The translations under genes and the position numbers were made by a program. From Clostridium sp. 'White wine YQ' (lineage in GTDB: Bacteria; Bacillota; Clostridia; Clostridiales; Clostridiaceae), in the NCBI RefSeq assembly GCF_028728205.1, contig NZ_JAQYUU010000001.1, forward strand, positions 671,318 through 735,317: DNA of 64,000 bases. Direction: 5' to 3'. How positions within the stretch are numbered: position 1 is the first letter of the stretch; the number at the start of each line of letters is the position of its first letter. Positions 8,954 through 17,973 of the stretch are shown in pieces. The notes below the pieces were generated by a model. The model was given only the letters and a program-made list of their open reading frames with translations. It was not told where the DNA came from and ran no database searches.

Positions 8954-9552
8954 CAGTTTTAGTTTCAGGGAGTGGAAGTAACCTTCAAGCAATTATAGAT
9001 GAAGTTGAAAAAGGTAATCTAAACTGTGAAATTAAATATGTTATTTCAGACTCTGAAAAGGCTTATGGTTTAGAAAGAGCTAAAAATCACGCCATTGAGG
9101 CAATAGCTTTAGATAGAAAAGTATATAAAGGTAAAATCTCAGATGAAATATTAAATCTAATTGATGGAAAAGTTGATTTAATTGTATTAGCGGGTTATCT
9201 TTCAATATTAAATGGAGAAATTTTAAGGGTATTTAGAAATAAAATTATAAACATTCATCCTTCATTAATACCATCATTTAGCGGAGCTGGAATGTATGGA
9301 ATTAAAGTTCATGAAGCTGCAGTAAAAAAAGGTGTAAAGTATTCAGGGTGTACAGTACATTTTGTTAATGAAGAAGTTGATGGTGGAGAGATTTTATTAC
9401 AAGAAGTGGTTCCTGTTTTTGTAGAAGACACAGCAGAAACTCTTCAAAAGAGAATTCTTGTAGAGGAACATAAACTTTTACCAAAGGCTATTAAACTTAT
9501 TTCTGATAATAAGGTGAAAATAGAAAATGGTAAATGCTATATCTCTAAATAG
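8941..9552 (+). CDS. purN: Phosphoribosylglycinamide formyltransferase
   Basis: Transfers a formyl group from 10-formyl-THF to GAR. Motifs: the N-terminal phosphate-binding loop SGSGSNLQAI, the catalytic region NIHPSLIPSF, and the DGGEIL segment with the catalytic Asp. The start is TTG at 8941, seven bases after GGAGGTG (8927-8933). There is no ATG nearby, and the reading overlaps the last 13 bases of purM, so translation is probably coupled. Length 203 aa, typical. Confidence 0.94.
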   Translation: MLRIAVLVSGSGSNLQAIIDEVEKGNLNCEIKYVISDSEKAYGLERAKNHAIEAIALDRKVYKGKISDEILNLIDGKVDLIVLAGYLSILNGEILRVFRNKIINIHPSLIPSFSGAGMYGIKVHEAAVKKGVKYSGCTVHFVNEEVDGGEILLQEVVPVFVEDTAETLQKRILVEEHKLLPKAIKLISDNKVKIENGKCYISK

Positions 9553-9568
9553 TTTAGGAGGATAATAA

Positions 9569-11068
9569 ATGATTAAAAGAGCATTAATAAGTGTTTTTAA
9601 TAAGTATGGAATATTAGACTTTGCTAAGTTTTTACAAGAGAAAAATGTTGAAATTATATCAACAGGAGGAACTTATAAATATCTTAAGGAAAATGGAATA
9701 AATGTTATTGAAATAAATGAAGTTACAGAATTTCCAGAGATGTTAGACGGAAGAGTTAAAACCTTACATCCTAAAATTCATGGTGGAATTCTTGCTATTA
9801 GAGATAACAAGGAACACATGGAAACTATAAGAGAACATGAAATAAATCCAATAGACTTAGTTGTAGTTAATCTTTATCCTTTCTTTGAAAAGGTAAAAGA
9901 GGACTTAGAATTTGAAGAAAAAGTTGAATTTATTGATATTGGTGGTCCAACTATGCTTAGAGCAGCAGCTAAGAACTTTAATGATGTTGTTGTAATAAGT
10001 GATGTAAAAGATTATGAGAAGGTTAAAAATGAAATAACTGAAAACATAGAAGTAAGTTACAAAACTAGAAAATTACTTGCAGGAAAAGTATTTAACTTAA
10101 TGAGTGCTTATGATGCAGCTATTTCAAACTTCTTATTAGATGAAGAATATCCAGAATATCTTTCAGTTTCGTATAAGAAGCTTCAAGATTTAAGATATGG
10201 AGAAAATCCACATCAAAGCGCAGCTTATTATGGCTCTACTATGGTTGATGGTTCAATGAATGGCTTTGAAATATTAAATGGAAAAGAATTATCCTACAAT
10301 AATATAAAAGATTTAGATATAGCATGGAAAGTTGCATGTGAATTTGAAGAAACAGCTTGCTGTGCACTTAAGCATAATACTCCATGTGGTGTAGCTATAG
10401 GCTCAGATGTGTACGATGCATATATAAAGGCATATGATTGTGATCCAATATCAATTTTTGGTGGAATAGTGGCTGTAAATAAAAAGGTAGATAAGAAAAC
10501 TGCAGAAGAAATGGCTAAAATATTCTTAGAAATAGTAGCAGCACCAGATTTTGATGAAGATGCATTAGAAGTTTTAAAAACAAAGAAGAACTTAAGAGTA
10601 CTTAAAATAAAAAATTCTCCTCAAGATAAAAAGTATATGGTAACAGTAGATGGTGGTATGCTAATTCAAGAAGAAGATAAGAAATTACTTGATGAATTAA
10701 AAGTAGTTACTGAAAAAGCACCATCAAAAGAAGAATTAGATCAACTAACATTTGGGATGAAGGTTGTAAAGTATGTTAAGTCAAATGCAATTGTAGTTGT
10801 AAATAATTTTAGAGCTACAGGAATAGGCGGAGGTCAAGTTAATAGAATTTGGGCAACTACTGAAGCATTAGAAAGAGGAGAAGGTGCTACAATATTAGCA
10901 TCAGATGCATTCTTCCCATTTGGGGACGTAGTGGAAGAAGCAGCGAAACACGGGATAAAAGCAATAATACAACCAGGTGGATCAATAAGAGACAACGAAT
11001 CCATAGAAAAATGTAACGAAAATGGCATAAGCATGGTGTTTACAGGCGTAAGACACTTTAAACATTAG
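9569..11068 (+). CDS. purH: Bifunctional AICAR transformylase / IMP cyclohydrolase
   Basis: Last two steps to IMP. The N-terminal MGS-like IMP cyclohydrolase domain (about 1-190) has STGGTYKYL and the [13 protein letters not shown] signature. The C-terminal AICAR formyltransferase domain has the LRYGENPHQ and ALKHNTPCG motifs (the Lys-His pair used in catalysis) and a GGGQVNR segment. 499 aa, usual length. GGAGG site before ATG; 16 bases after purN. Confidence 0.96.
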   Translation: MIKRALISVFNKYGILDFAKFLQEKNVEIISTGGTYKYLKENGINVIEINEVTEFPEMLDGRVKTLHPKIHGGILAIRDNKEHMETIREHEINPIDLVVVNLYPFFEKVKEDLEFEEKVEFIDIGGPTMLRAAAKNFNDVVVISDVKDYEKVKNEITENIEVSYKTRKLLAGKVFNLMSAYDAAISNFLLDEEYPEYLSVSYKKLQDLRYGENPHQSAAYYGSTMVDGSMNGFEILNGKELSYNNIKDLDIAWKVACEFEETACCALKHNTPCGVAIGSDVYDAYIKAYDCDPISIFGGIVAVNKKVDKKTAEEMAKIFLEIVAAPDFDEDALEVLKTKKNLRVLKIKNSPQDKKYMVTVDGGMLIQEEDKKLLDELKVVTEKAPSKEELDQLTFGMKVVKYVKSNAIVVVNNFRATGIGGGQVNRIWATTEALERGEGATILASDAFFPFGDVVEEAAKHGIKAIIQPGGSIRDNESIEKCNENGISMVFTGVRHFKH

Positions 11069-11078
11069 GGGGACAGTT

Positions 11079-12326
11079 ATGAAGTTATTATTAATTGGCG
11101 CAGGTGGAAGAGAGCATGCAATGGCATGGAAATTAGCTCAGAATCCTAAAGTTGAAAAAATTTTTGTAGCTCCAGGTAATGGAGGAACTGCATTAGAAAA
11201 TAAATGTGAAAACATAAATATGTCTGATATTAATGAATTAGTTAACTTCGCAAAAAATAGCCAAATTGATTTAACAGTAGTTGGGCCAGAAGACCCATTA
11301 ATTAAAGGTGTTGTTGATGCTTTTAAAAAGGAAGGACTTAAAATATTTGGACCAGAACAAAGAGCTGCGATGTTAGAAGGAAGCAAAAGCTATTCAAAAG
11401 TATTTATGGAGAAGTATGGGGTAAGAACTGCTAAGTATGAGGAATTTTATGATCATATAAAGGCAATTGAATACTTAAAAGAATGTGAATATCCATTAGT
11501 TATAAAAGCAGATGGATTAGCAGCGGGCAAAGGGGTTAATATATGCTTTAGCAAAAAGGAAGCAGAAGATACCATATATAGCTTTATGGTAGATGATGTA
11601 TTTAAAGGGGCAGGAAAGAAAATTATAATTGAAGAATTCCTTGAAGGAGTAGAAGCTTCAATTATAAGTATAACTGATTCAAAGGTTATAATTCCGTTTA
11701 TTTCAGCTAAGGATCATAAACAGATTTTTGATGGAGGAAAAGGACCAAATACTGGGGGGATGGGTGTTATAGCACCTAATCCATTTGTTAGTGATGAGGT
11801 TATAGAAGACTTTAATGAGAATATATTAAAGCCTACATTAAAAGGAATAGAAGAAGAAGGCTATGATTATAAGGGAATTATATTCTTCGGTGTTATGATG
11901 ACTAAAAAGGGTGCATATCTTCTTGAATATAATGTAAGACTTGGTGACCCAGAAACTCAAAGTTTACTTTCCTTAATGGAAAGTGATTTCTTAGAATTAA
12001 TAGAGGCTTCTTTAGAAGAAAAATTAGATAGTTATAATATTAAATGGCATGAAGGTGCATGCTGCAATGTGGTATTAGCCTCAAAAGGATATCCAGGTAA
12101 TTTTGAAAAAGGCTATGAAATAACTATAGATGATAAAGTTAAAAACAATGTCTTTATAGCTGGGGGACAAATTAAAGGTGGAAAACTTGTAACAGCTGGA
12201 GGAAGAGTACTATCTGTAGTCGGGTTAGGAAAAACGATAGAAGAGGCAAAAGCTACAGCATATAAGAATATTAATAATGTCTCCTTTAAAGATATGTATT
12301 TTAGAAAAGATATCGGGGATAGTTAA
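11079..12326 (+). CDS. purD: Phosphoribosylamine-glycine ligase
   Basis: GAR synthetase, ATP-grasp fold: joins phosphoribosylamine and glycine. GAGGREHAMAWK at the N-terminus, VIKADGLAAGKGV in the ATP-grasp centre and NVRLGDPETQ near 290 are the family signatures. 415 aa. GGGGGA site before ATG; 10 bases after purH. It is the last gene of the operon, and its stop codon lies in the first copy of a short direct repeat (12315-12330). Confidence 0.96.
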   Translation: MKLLLIGAGGREHAMAWKLAQNPKVEKIFVAPGNGGTALENKCENINMSDINELVNFAKNSQIDLTVVGPEDPLIKGVVDAFKKEGLKIFGPEQRAAMLEGSKSYSKVFMEKYGVRTAKYEEFYDHIKAIEYLKECEYPLVIKADGLAAGKGVNICFSKKEAEDTIYSFMVDDVFKGAGKKIIIEEFLEGVEASIISITDSKVIIPFISAKDHKQIFDGGKGPNTGGMGVIAPNPFVSDEVIEDFNENILKPTLKGIEEEGYDYKGIIFFGVMMTKKGAYLLEYNVRLGDPETQSLLSLMESDFLELIEASLEEKLDSYNIKWHEGACCNVVLASKGYPGNFEKGYEITIDDKVKNNVFIAGGQIKGGKLVTAGGRVLSVVGLGKTIEEAKATAYKNINNVSFKDMYFRKDIGDS

Positions 12327-12361
12327 CATATTTGTGAAAACTTATGGGGACGGTTAACATG
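12315..12361. repeat. Two copies of a 16-base GGGGA..GTTAACAT repeat at the purD end
   Basis: Copies at 12315-12330 and 12346-12361 agree at 13 of 16 positions and are 31 bases apart. The first contains the purD stop codon. A GGGGACGGTT core is often found in short repeats linked to REP-type tyrosine transposases, but no such gene is in the window. Confidence 0.5.
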
Positions 12362-12400
12362 TTTTTATAATCTTTCAGAACGCTTAATAAAGGAAATGAT

Positions 12401-12440
12401 AATATTAAAAACGAGGGATTCCTCGTTTTTAATATTTATT
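12401..12440 (+). terminator. Terminator of the purine operon
   Basis: Perfect 16-bp stem (12401-12416 with 12421-12436) with a 4-base loop. The A-rich and T-rich flanks are part of the stem, so it can terminate in both directions. Confidence 0.9.
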
Positions 12441-12489
12441 AACTATGATATTATATAGATAGTCTTTAAAATTTTTAGGAGGTAATGTT

Positions 12490-12984
12490 ATGCAGAATGA
12501 ATTTACAGAAGATCTAGAAAAGGCTTTAGACAATCTTTATAAAAAAGGTGCTTTCTTAACCGCAAAAGCAGATGGAAAAGCAAATACAATGACTATTAGC
12601 TGGGGTTCAATTGGATACATGCATAGAAGACCAGTATTTATGACTTTAGTTAGACTTTCAAGATATACGTATAGTCTTCTAGAAAAAAGTGATAACTTTA
12701 CAATAAGCATCCCTTATGATGGAGATTTAAAAGAAGCCCTAGGATTATGTGGATCTAAGTCAGGGAGAGAGTTTGATAAAGAAGCTGAAGGGTGGATTAA
12801 ATACAAAGAAAGCAGCGAGGTTTCAGCACCAGTTGTAGAAGGTTGTGGAAAATATTTTGAATGTAAAATATTATTCAAGCAATTACTAGATAAAGAATCA
12901 TTAACAGAAGATATGGTTAAAAACTTCTATGGTGATGATGATTATCATATGTTATACTTTGGTGAAATTGTAAAAGCATATTAG
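12490..12984 (+). CDS. Flavin reductase-like (FMN-binding split barrel) protein
   Basis: 164-aa protein of the flavin reductase-like / split-barrel FMN-binding family. The signs are the conserved N-terminal order FLTAKADGKANTMTISWGSIGYMHRRPVFM (shown here only in short: TMTISWG near 40, RPVFMT near 57) and the NFTISIP strand typical of the flavin pocket. Substrate unknown; relatives are usually annotated only as flavoredoxin or flavin reductase domain proteins. AGGAGG site before ATG 12490. Single gene with its own terminator-like hairpin downstream; the large hairpin before it separates it from the purine genes. Confidence 0.8.
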   Translation: MQNEFTEDLEKALDNLYKKGAFLTAKADGKANTMTISWGSIGYMHRRPVFMTLVRLSRYTYSLLEKSDNFTISIPYDGDLKEALGLCGSKSGREFDKEAEGWIKYKESSEVSAPVVEGCGKYFECKILFKQLLDKESLTEDMVKNFYGDDDYHMLYFGEIVKAY

Positions 12985-12998
12985 GATAAATAAGAGTG

Positions 12999-13034
12999 TA
13001 ATAGGATAGAAACTATTGCTTTCTTATCCTATTA
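12999..13034 (+). terminator. Hairpin after the flavin reductase-like gene
   Basis: 10-bp perfect arms (12999-13008 with 13025-13034), extended inside by GAAA/TTTC. It has no T-tract, so it would be a weak terminator or an mRNA 3' stabiliser. Confidence 0.5.
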
Positions 13035-13074
13035 CATAATATGTTAGTTTTATGCTTAATTAACAAAAAGTACA

Positions 13075-13103
13075 TTGACAATGGAAATTTTCTGTAGTAT
13101 ATT
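13075..13103 (+). promoter_or_regulatory. Sigma-A promoter of the fab/acc operon
   Basis: TTGACA (13075-13080), 17-base spacer, TATATT (13098-13103). The start point is expected near 13110, inside the first FabT palindrome. Confidence 0.85.
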
Positions 13104-13136
13104 TTGATTATCAAATAAAATGATTTGACAATCAAA
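13103..13136. promoter_or_regulatory. Two FabT-type operators
   Basis: Palindromes TTTGATTATCAAA (13103-13115) and TTTGACAATCAAA (13124-13136), centres 21 bases (two helical turns) apart. They fit the FabT consensus known from streptococci. The first touches the -10 box and covers the start point, so binding should block initiation. The next gene encodes the regulator, so the system is self-controlled. Confidence 0.85.
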
Positions 13137-13192
13137 GTATTTAACTCCAGAATTAATAAACTTACTTGAGCTTAGTAAAGGAGAGAGACTAG

Positions 13193-13639
13193 ATGAATCG
13201 TATAGAGCAGGTAATAAATGAGCTCTTAGTTAAAATATTTAATGATATTCTTGTAATTGAACAAAAAACTTTAAAAAATGGTGTGCTTAATGATTTATCT
13301 GTAACTGAAATACATACGATTGAAGCAATTGGTATGTATACAGCAAGGAATATGTCTGAAGTAGCAGCAGATTTAAAGATTACATTAGGAACTCTTACTA
13401 CAGCGATCAATAAGCTTATTAAAAAAGGATATGTAGAAAGAAATAGAATTGAAACAGATAGAAGAGTAGTTCAGGTTCAATTAACTAAAAAAGGGAAGCT
13501 TGCCTATAGACTTCATGAAAAGTTTCATGGAGATATGATTAAAGATATAGTTGATGGATTAGAACCAGCTGAAGAGGAAATACTAGTAACATCTTTAAGC
13601 AAGTTATCAAAATTTTTCAAGGAAAAAAATGACTTATAA
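13193..13639 (+). CDS. fabT: MarR-family regulator of fatty acid synthesis
   Basis: 148-aa MarR-type winged helix protein. The recognition region (ITLGTLTTAINKLIKKGYVER, 60s-80s) and the RVVQVQLTKKG wing are clear. Its place as first gene of the fab/acc operon, and two TTTGA-N3-TCAAA palindromes at the promoter, identify it as the FabT repressor, which in streptococci binds DNA better when acyl-ACP is present. GGAGAGA site before ATG 13193. fabH follows after 13 bases. Confidence 0.88.
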   Translation: MNRIEQVINELLVKIFNDILVIEQKTLKNGVLNDLSVTEIHTIEAIGMYTARNMSEVAADLKITLGTLTTAINKLIKKGYVERNRIETDRRVVQVQLTKKGKLAYRLHEKFHGDMIKDIVDGLEPAEEEILVTSLSKLSKFFKEKNDL

Positions 13640-13652
13640 AAAGGAGAAATAA

Positions 13653-14624
13653 ATGATATATAGTAAGTTTCTTTCTGTTGGAGCTTATGCACCTGAAAAT
13701 ATCGTAACAAATGAAGATTTAAGCAAAATCATGGATACATCAGATGAGTGGATAAGTACAAGAACAGGAATTAAAGAAAGAAGAATTTCAAAAAATGAGG
13801 ACTGCTCAGATTTAGCTTATAAAGCAGGAAAAAATGCATTAGAAAAAAGTGGTTTGAAGGCAGAAGACATTGATTTAATAATAGTAGCTACAGTTTCACC
13901 AGATATGTTTTTCCCATCAGTAAGTTGTATAGTTCAAGATAAATTAGGAGCAGTAAATGCTACATGCTTTGATCTTAATGCAGCATGTTCAGGTTTTGTT
14001 TATGGATGTATTGTTGCTAGTTCAATGATTAAAACCGGAGAGTATAACAATGCTTTAGTTATAGGATCAGAAGTATTATCTAAACTCCTAGATTGGGAGG
14101 ATAGATCAACAGCAGTGTTGTTTGGTGATGGTGCTGGAGCAGCTATAATAACAAGATCAGAAACTGAAGGTATAATAGCTGGAGCAACAAGCTCTAATGG
14201 AAGCAAAGGTAGTTCACTATCATGTGGTGCATTAGATGTTAAGTCTCCATTTACTGAAGAAGATAATATAAAACATAAGAAATTAATAATGAATGGAAGA
14301 GAAGTATTTAAATTTGCAACTGGAGTAATGGTTGATAATATAAATAAATTACTAGAAAAAACTAATATTTCATTAGATGAGGTTAAATATATAGTTCCTC
14401 ATCAAGCAAATGTAAGAATTATAGATTATGTTGCAAGAAAAATAAATGAACCAATAGAAAAGTTCTATATGAACTTAGAAAGATATGGTAATACATCTTC
14501 AGCAACTATCCCATTAGTACTAAATGAAATGGATGAAAAGGGATTATTGCAGAAGGGTGATAAAATTATTTTAGTAGGTTTCGGCGCTGGGTTAACCTCT
14601 GGAGCCTTAATATTAAATTGGTAA
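13653..14624 (+). CDS. fabH: 3-oxoacyl-ACP synthase III
   Basis: Starts each fatty-acid chain by condensing acyl-CoA with malonyl-ACP. The catalytic triad is in place: Cys112 in LNAACSGF, His in VPHQAN, Asn in GNTSSA. 323 aa, normal. The N-terminal TRTGIKERR motif is typical. AAGGAG site before ATG; second gene of the operon. Confidence 0.96.
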   Translation: MIYSKFLSVGAYAPENIVTNEDLSKIMDTSDEWISTRTGIKERRISKNEDCSDLAYKAGKNALEKSGLKAEDIDLIIVATVSPDMFFPSVSCIVQDKLGAVNATCFDLNAACSGFVYGCIVASSMIKTGEYNNALVIGSEVLSKLLDWEDRSTAVLFGDGAGAAIITRSETEGIIAGATSSNGSKGSSLSCGALDVKSPFTEEDNIKHKKLIMNGREVFKFATGVMVDNINKLLEKTNISLDEVKYIVPHQANVRIIDYVARKINEPIEKFYMNLERYGNTSSATIPLVLNEMDEKGLLQKGDKIILVGFGAGLTSGALILNW

Positions 14625-14649
14625 GATCATAAATTAGGAGGATATTTAA

Positions 14650-14871
14650 ATGGTATTTGAAAAAATAAGAGCGATAGTAAGTGAGCAATTAGCAATCGAA
14701 GAGGATAAGGTTCAATTAGAAACTACATTTGAAGATTTAGGTGCTGATTCACTAGACTTATTCCAAGTAATAATTGAATTAGAAGAAGAGTTTGGAATTC
14801 AACTTGAAAATGCAGAAAATATTAAAAGTGTTAAAGATGCTGTAGATTATGTAACAGCAAAAATAGCTTAA
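14650..14871 (+). CDS. acpP: Acyl carrier protein
   Basis: 73-aa acidic helical protein that carries the growing acyl chain on 4'-phosphopantetheine. The attachment serine is Ser34 in GADSLDLF. The motif is DSLD as usual, and the next residue is Leu-Phe rather than the common Thr-Val. AGGAGG site before ATG. It is followed by a 163-base gap with a long inverted repeat. Confidence 0.95.
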   Translation: MVFEKIRAIVSEQLAIEEDKVQLETTFEDLGADSLDLFQVIIELEEEFGIQLENAENIKSVKDAVDYVTAKIA

Positions 14872-14892
14872 TAATAAAATAAAACTTATTTA

Positions 14893-15015
14893 AAGTCAGA
14901 TATAAGATTTTAATTTTGAAACTTAGTTTGTATTTGTTAGAAAATCGCAGGAAATTTGCGATTTTCTGGCATGTATAAATCAATAGTTAAACTTAAAATA
15001 TTGAATATCTGACTT
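14893..15015. repeat. Long imperfect inverted repeat between acpP and fabD
   Basis: Outer arms of 11 bp are perfect (14893-14903 with 15005-15015), and inner arms of 11 bp are perfect (14939-14949 with 14957-14967, 7-base loop). The sequence between is imperfectly complementary, so the whole 123 bases can fold into one long hairpin. No T-tract follows. It occupies the place where fabK lies in many clostridia. It could be a MITE-like remnant, an mRNA-processing or stability element, or a partial terminator. Confidence 0.75.
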
Positions 15016-15034
15016 ATTAAATAGGAGGATATGT

Positions 15035-15970
15035 ATGAAAAAAATAGGATTTATATTTGCAGGGCAAGGAGCTCAGTACAGTGGAATGGGAAAGGATATT
15101 GCAGAAAAATATCCTTCAGCAATGGAGATTTATGACAAAGCAAATGCTTTAGTAGGATTTGATATTAAGGAACTTTGTTTTAGTGGTACTGTCGAGGATT
15201 TAAACAAAACTGAAAATACTCAACCAGCCATTTTAACAACAACACTAGCTATTTTAAAGGCTATTGAAGAAGAGGGGATTAAAGCGGAAGGTGCAGCAGG
15301 ATTAAGTCTTGGAGAATATTCCGCTTTAGTTTATGGAAAAGCAATTAAGTTAGAAGATGCTATTCCTCTAGTTAAAAAAAGAGGAAGATTTATGCAAGAA
15401 GAAGTTCCAGTAGGTGTTGGTGGAATGGTTGCAGTTCTAAAATTAGATGAGGCTACAGTAAATGAAGTAGTTGAAGAAGCTTCAAAAACTGGGGTTGTAG
15501 AGGTGGCAAACTTTAATTGCCCAGGACAAATAGTTATATCAGGTGAAAAACAAGCATTAGAATTAGCAGCTGAATTAATTAAAGGAAAAGGCGGCAGAGC
15601 TTTACCATTACCTGTGTCAGCTCCTTTTCATAGTTCTATGCTTAAAGGTGCTGGAGATAAGCTTTTAAGTGAATTAAATAATATAGAAGTAAATACGCCA
15701 GATTTAGCTATTTATAAAAACCTAACAGGTACTATCTATGAAAATAATGAAGATGTTAGGGACGTACTAAGAAAACAATTAATGAGTTCTGTAAGATGGG
15801 AAGAAACAATAAATAATATGATAAAAGATGGCTTTAATGTATTTATTGAAATAGGTCCAGGTAAAGCCTTAACAAGTTTTGTTAAAAAGATTAATAGAGA
15901 AGTTACTACATTCAATGTAGAAAATTTAGAGAGTTTATCAAAAACTTTAGAAGGATTAAAGGAGATTTAA
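15035..15970 (+). CDS. fabD: Malonyl-CoA:ACP transacylase
   Basis: Loads malonyl groups onto ACP. Motifs: FAGQGAQYSGMG at the N-terminus, the nucleophile Ser91 in GLSLGEYSA, and the catalytic His in SAPFHSSML. 311 aa. AGGAGG site before ATG 15035. The stop is followed after one base by fabG. Confidence 0.95.
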   Translation: MKKIGFIFAGQGAQYSGMGKDIAEKYPSAMEIYDKANALVGFDIKELCFSGTVEDLNKTENTQPAILTTTLAILKAIEEEGIKAEGAAGLSLGEYSALVYGKAIKLEDAIPLVKKRGRFMQEEVPVGVGGMVAVLKLDEATVNEVVEEASKTGVVEVANFNCPGQIVISGEKQALELAAELIKGKGGRALPLPVSAPFHSSMLKGAGDKLLSELNNIEVNTPDLAIYKNLTGTIYENNEDVRDVLRKQLMSSVRWEETINNMIKDGFNVFIEIGPGKALTSFVKKINREVTTFNVENLESLSKTLEGLKEI

Positions 15971-15971
15971 A

Positions 15972-16712
15972 ATGCTTAAAGATAAAACTATTATTGTTAC
16001 CGGTGCTAATAGAGGGATAGGTAAGGCTATAGCTATAAAGCTTGGAGCTTTAGGAGCAAATGTTATTGTTAACTATAGAGGTAATGAAGTTGAAGCTTCA
16101 GAAGTGGTTTCAGAAATAGTTAATGCTGGTGGAAAAGCAGAAAAAGTAAAGGCTGATGTATCCAAATATGCTGATGCAGAATTTTTAATTAATGAAGCAA
16201 AGAATATTTTTGGAGAAGTATACGGACTTGTAAATAATGCTGGAATCACTAGAGATACATTGATCCTTAGAATGAAAGAAGAAGATTTTGATGCAGTAAT
16301 TGAAACAAATCTAAAAGGAGCATTTAACTGTTCAAAAGCAATTACTCCAATACTATTAAAAGCAAGAGCAGGAAGAATAGTTAATATTTCTTCAGTTGTA
16401 GGTATTGCAGGAAATGCAGGTCAAGTTAATTATGCTGCTTCAAAGGCAGGAATAATTGGAATGACAAAATCTTTAGCAAAAGAAATAGGTCCAAGAGGAA
16501 TAACAGTAAACGCTGTTGCACCAGGATTTATAGAAACTGATATGACAAAAGATTTAAAAGATAATATAAAGGAAGAAATGATTAAAACACTTCCATTAAA
16601 AAAACTTGGTCAGGCAGAAGATGTAGCTAATGCAGTAGCATTTTTATTATCAGATGAAAGTTCATATATAACAGGCCAAGTGTTAAATGTAGATGGCGGA
16701 ATGGTGATGTAA
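15972..16712 (+). CDS. fabG: 3-oxoacyl-ACP reductase
   Basis: NADPH-dependent short-chain dehydrogenase for the first reduction of each elongation cycle. The cofactor loop TGANRGIGKAIA, NNAGITRD, catalytic Ser in NISSVVG, and the Tyr/Lys pair in YAASKAG are intact. 246 aa. It starts one base after fabD, with its GGAG site inside the fabD end. Confidence 0.96.
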   Translation: MLKDKTIIVTGANRGIGKAIAIKLGALGANVIVNYRGNEVEASEVVSEIVNAGGKAEKVKADVSKYADAEFLINEAKNIFGEVYGLVNNAGITRDTLILRMKEEDFDAVIETNLKGAFNCSKAITPILLKARAGRIVNISSVVGIAGNAGQVNYAASKAGIIGMTKSLAKEIGPRGITVNAVAPGFIETDMTKDLKDNIKEEMIKTLPLKKLGQAEDVANAVAFLLSDESSYITGQVLNVDGGMVM

Positions 16713-16722
16713 GGAGGAAATA

Positions 16723-17961
16723 ATGAGTAATAGAGTAGTTGTAACTGGGATGGGTGCTGTAACTCCTATAGGAAATAATGCTCAAGACTTTTGGAATAAT
16801 TGTAAAAATGGGGTTAACGGAATAGATTTTATTAAGGCATTTGACACAAGTGATTTTGATGTAAAGATTGCTGCAGAAGTAAAAGATGATTTTACTACAG
16901 ATGGAGTAATGGAAAAGAAAGAAAGCAGAAGAATGGATAGATTTTCTCAGTTTGCAATTGTAGCAGCTGATGAAGCTATTAAAGATGCTAAACTTGATTT
17001 AGATAAAGTTGACAGAGATAGATTAGGTGTTATAATAGGGTCAGGTATTGGCGGTTACAATACCATGGAAACAGAATTCTTCAAGCTTTTTGAAAAAGGA
17101 AACAAAAGAGTTTCACCACTATATATCCCTATGGCAATAGGTAATATAGCTGCAGGAAATGTTGCTATAAAATTTGGGGCAAAAGCTATATGTACATCAG
17201 TTGTAACAGCTTGTGCATCAGGTACTAATTCTATTGGAGAAGCTTATAGAAATATAAAGCATGGTTATACTGATATAATGATAGCAGGTGGAACAGAAGC
17301 ACCTATAACAAAATCAGGGGTTTCCGGTTTTACTAACATGAAGGCATTAAATACTACAAATGACAAGGATAGAGCTTCTATACCTTTTGATAAAGAGAGA
17401 AGTGGATTTGTTATGGGAGAAGGTGCAGGTATCTTAATACTTGAAAGCCTTGAACATGCACAAAATAGAGGAGCTAAAATCTACGGAGAAATAGTTGGTT
17501 ATGGATCAAACTGTGATGCATATCATATAACTTCACCATCACCAGATGGAGAAGGTGCAATGAAGGCAATGAAATTAGCTATAGATGAAGCGGGGATAAA
17601 GCCAGAAGAAGTAGGATATATTAATGCTCATGGAACATCAACACCATATAATGATAAATTTGAAACTTTAGCTATAAGAAAATTATTTGGTGAAAAAGCT
17701 TACGAAATACCAGTTTCTTCAACTAAGTCTATGACAGGACATTTGCTTGGAGCAGCAGGAGCAGTAGAAGCAATAGTTTGTATAAAAGCAATGGAAGAAA
17801 GTTTTGTTCCTCCAACTATAGGATATAAGGTTAAGGATGAGGAATGTGACCTTGACTATGTACCTAATAAAGGGAAAAATGCAAATGTAAAATATGCATT
17901 ATCAAATTCTCTAGGATTTGGTGGACATAATGCAACATTGTTAATAAAAAAATGGGATTAG
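16723..17961 (+). CDS. fabF: 3-oxoacyl-ACP synthase II
   Basis: Elongating condensing enzyme. Active Cys164 in VTACASGTNS, the two histidines in NAHGTSTPYND and KSMTGHLLGAAG, and the C-terminal SNSLGFGGHNA are all present. 412 aa. GGAGG site before ATG; 10 bases after fabG. Confidence 0.96.
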   Translation: MSNRVVVTGMGAVTPIGNNAQDFWNNCKNGVNGIDFIKAFDTSDFDVKIAAEVKDDFTTDGVMEKKESRRMDRFSQFAIVAADEAIKDAKLDLDKVDRDRLGVIIGSGIGGYNTMETEFFKLFEKGNKRVSPLYIPMAIGNIAAGNVAIKFGAKAICTSVVTACASGTNSIGEAYRNIKHGYTDIMIAGGTEAPITKSGVSGFTNMKALNTTNDKDRASIPFDKERSGFVMGEGAGILILESLEHAQNRGAKIYGEIVGYGSNCDAYHITSPSPDGEGAMKAMKLAIDEAGIKPEEVGYINAHGTSTPYNDKFETLAIRKLFGEKAYEIPVSSTKSMTGHLLGAAGAVEAIVCIKAMEESFVPPTIGYKVKDEECDLDYVPNKGKNANVKYALSNSLGFGGHNATLLIKKWD

Positions 17962-17973
17962 GAGTAACTCAAT

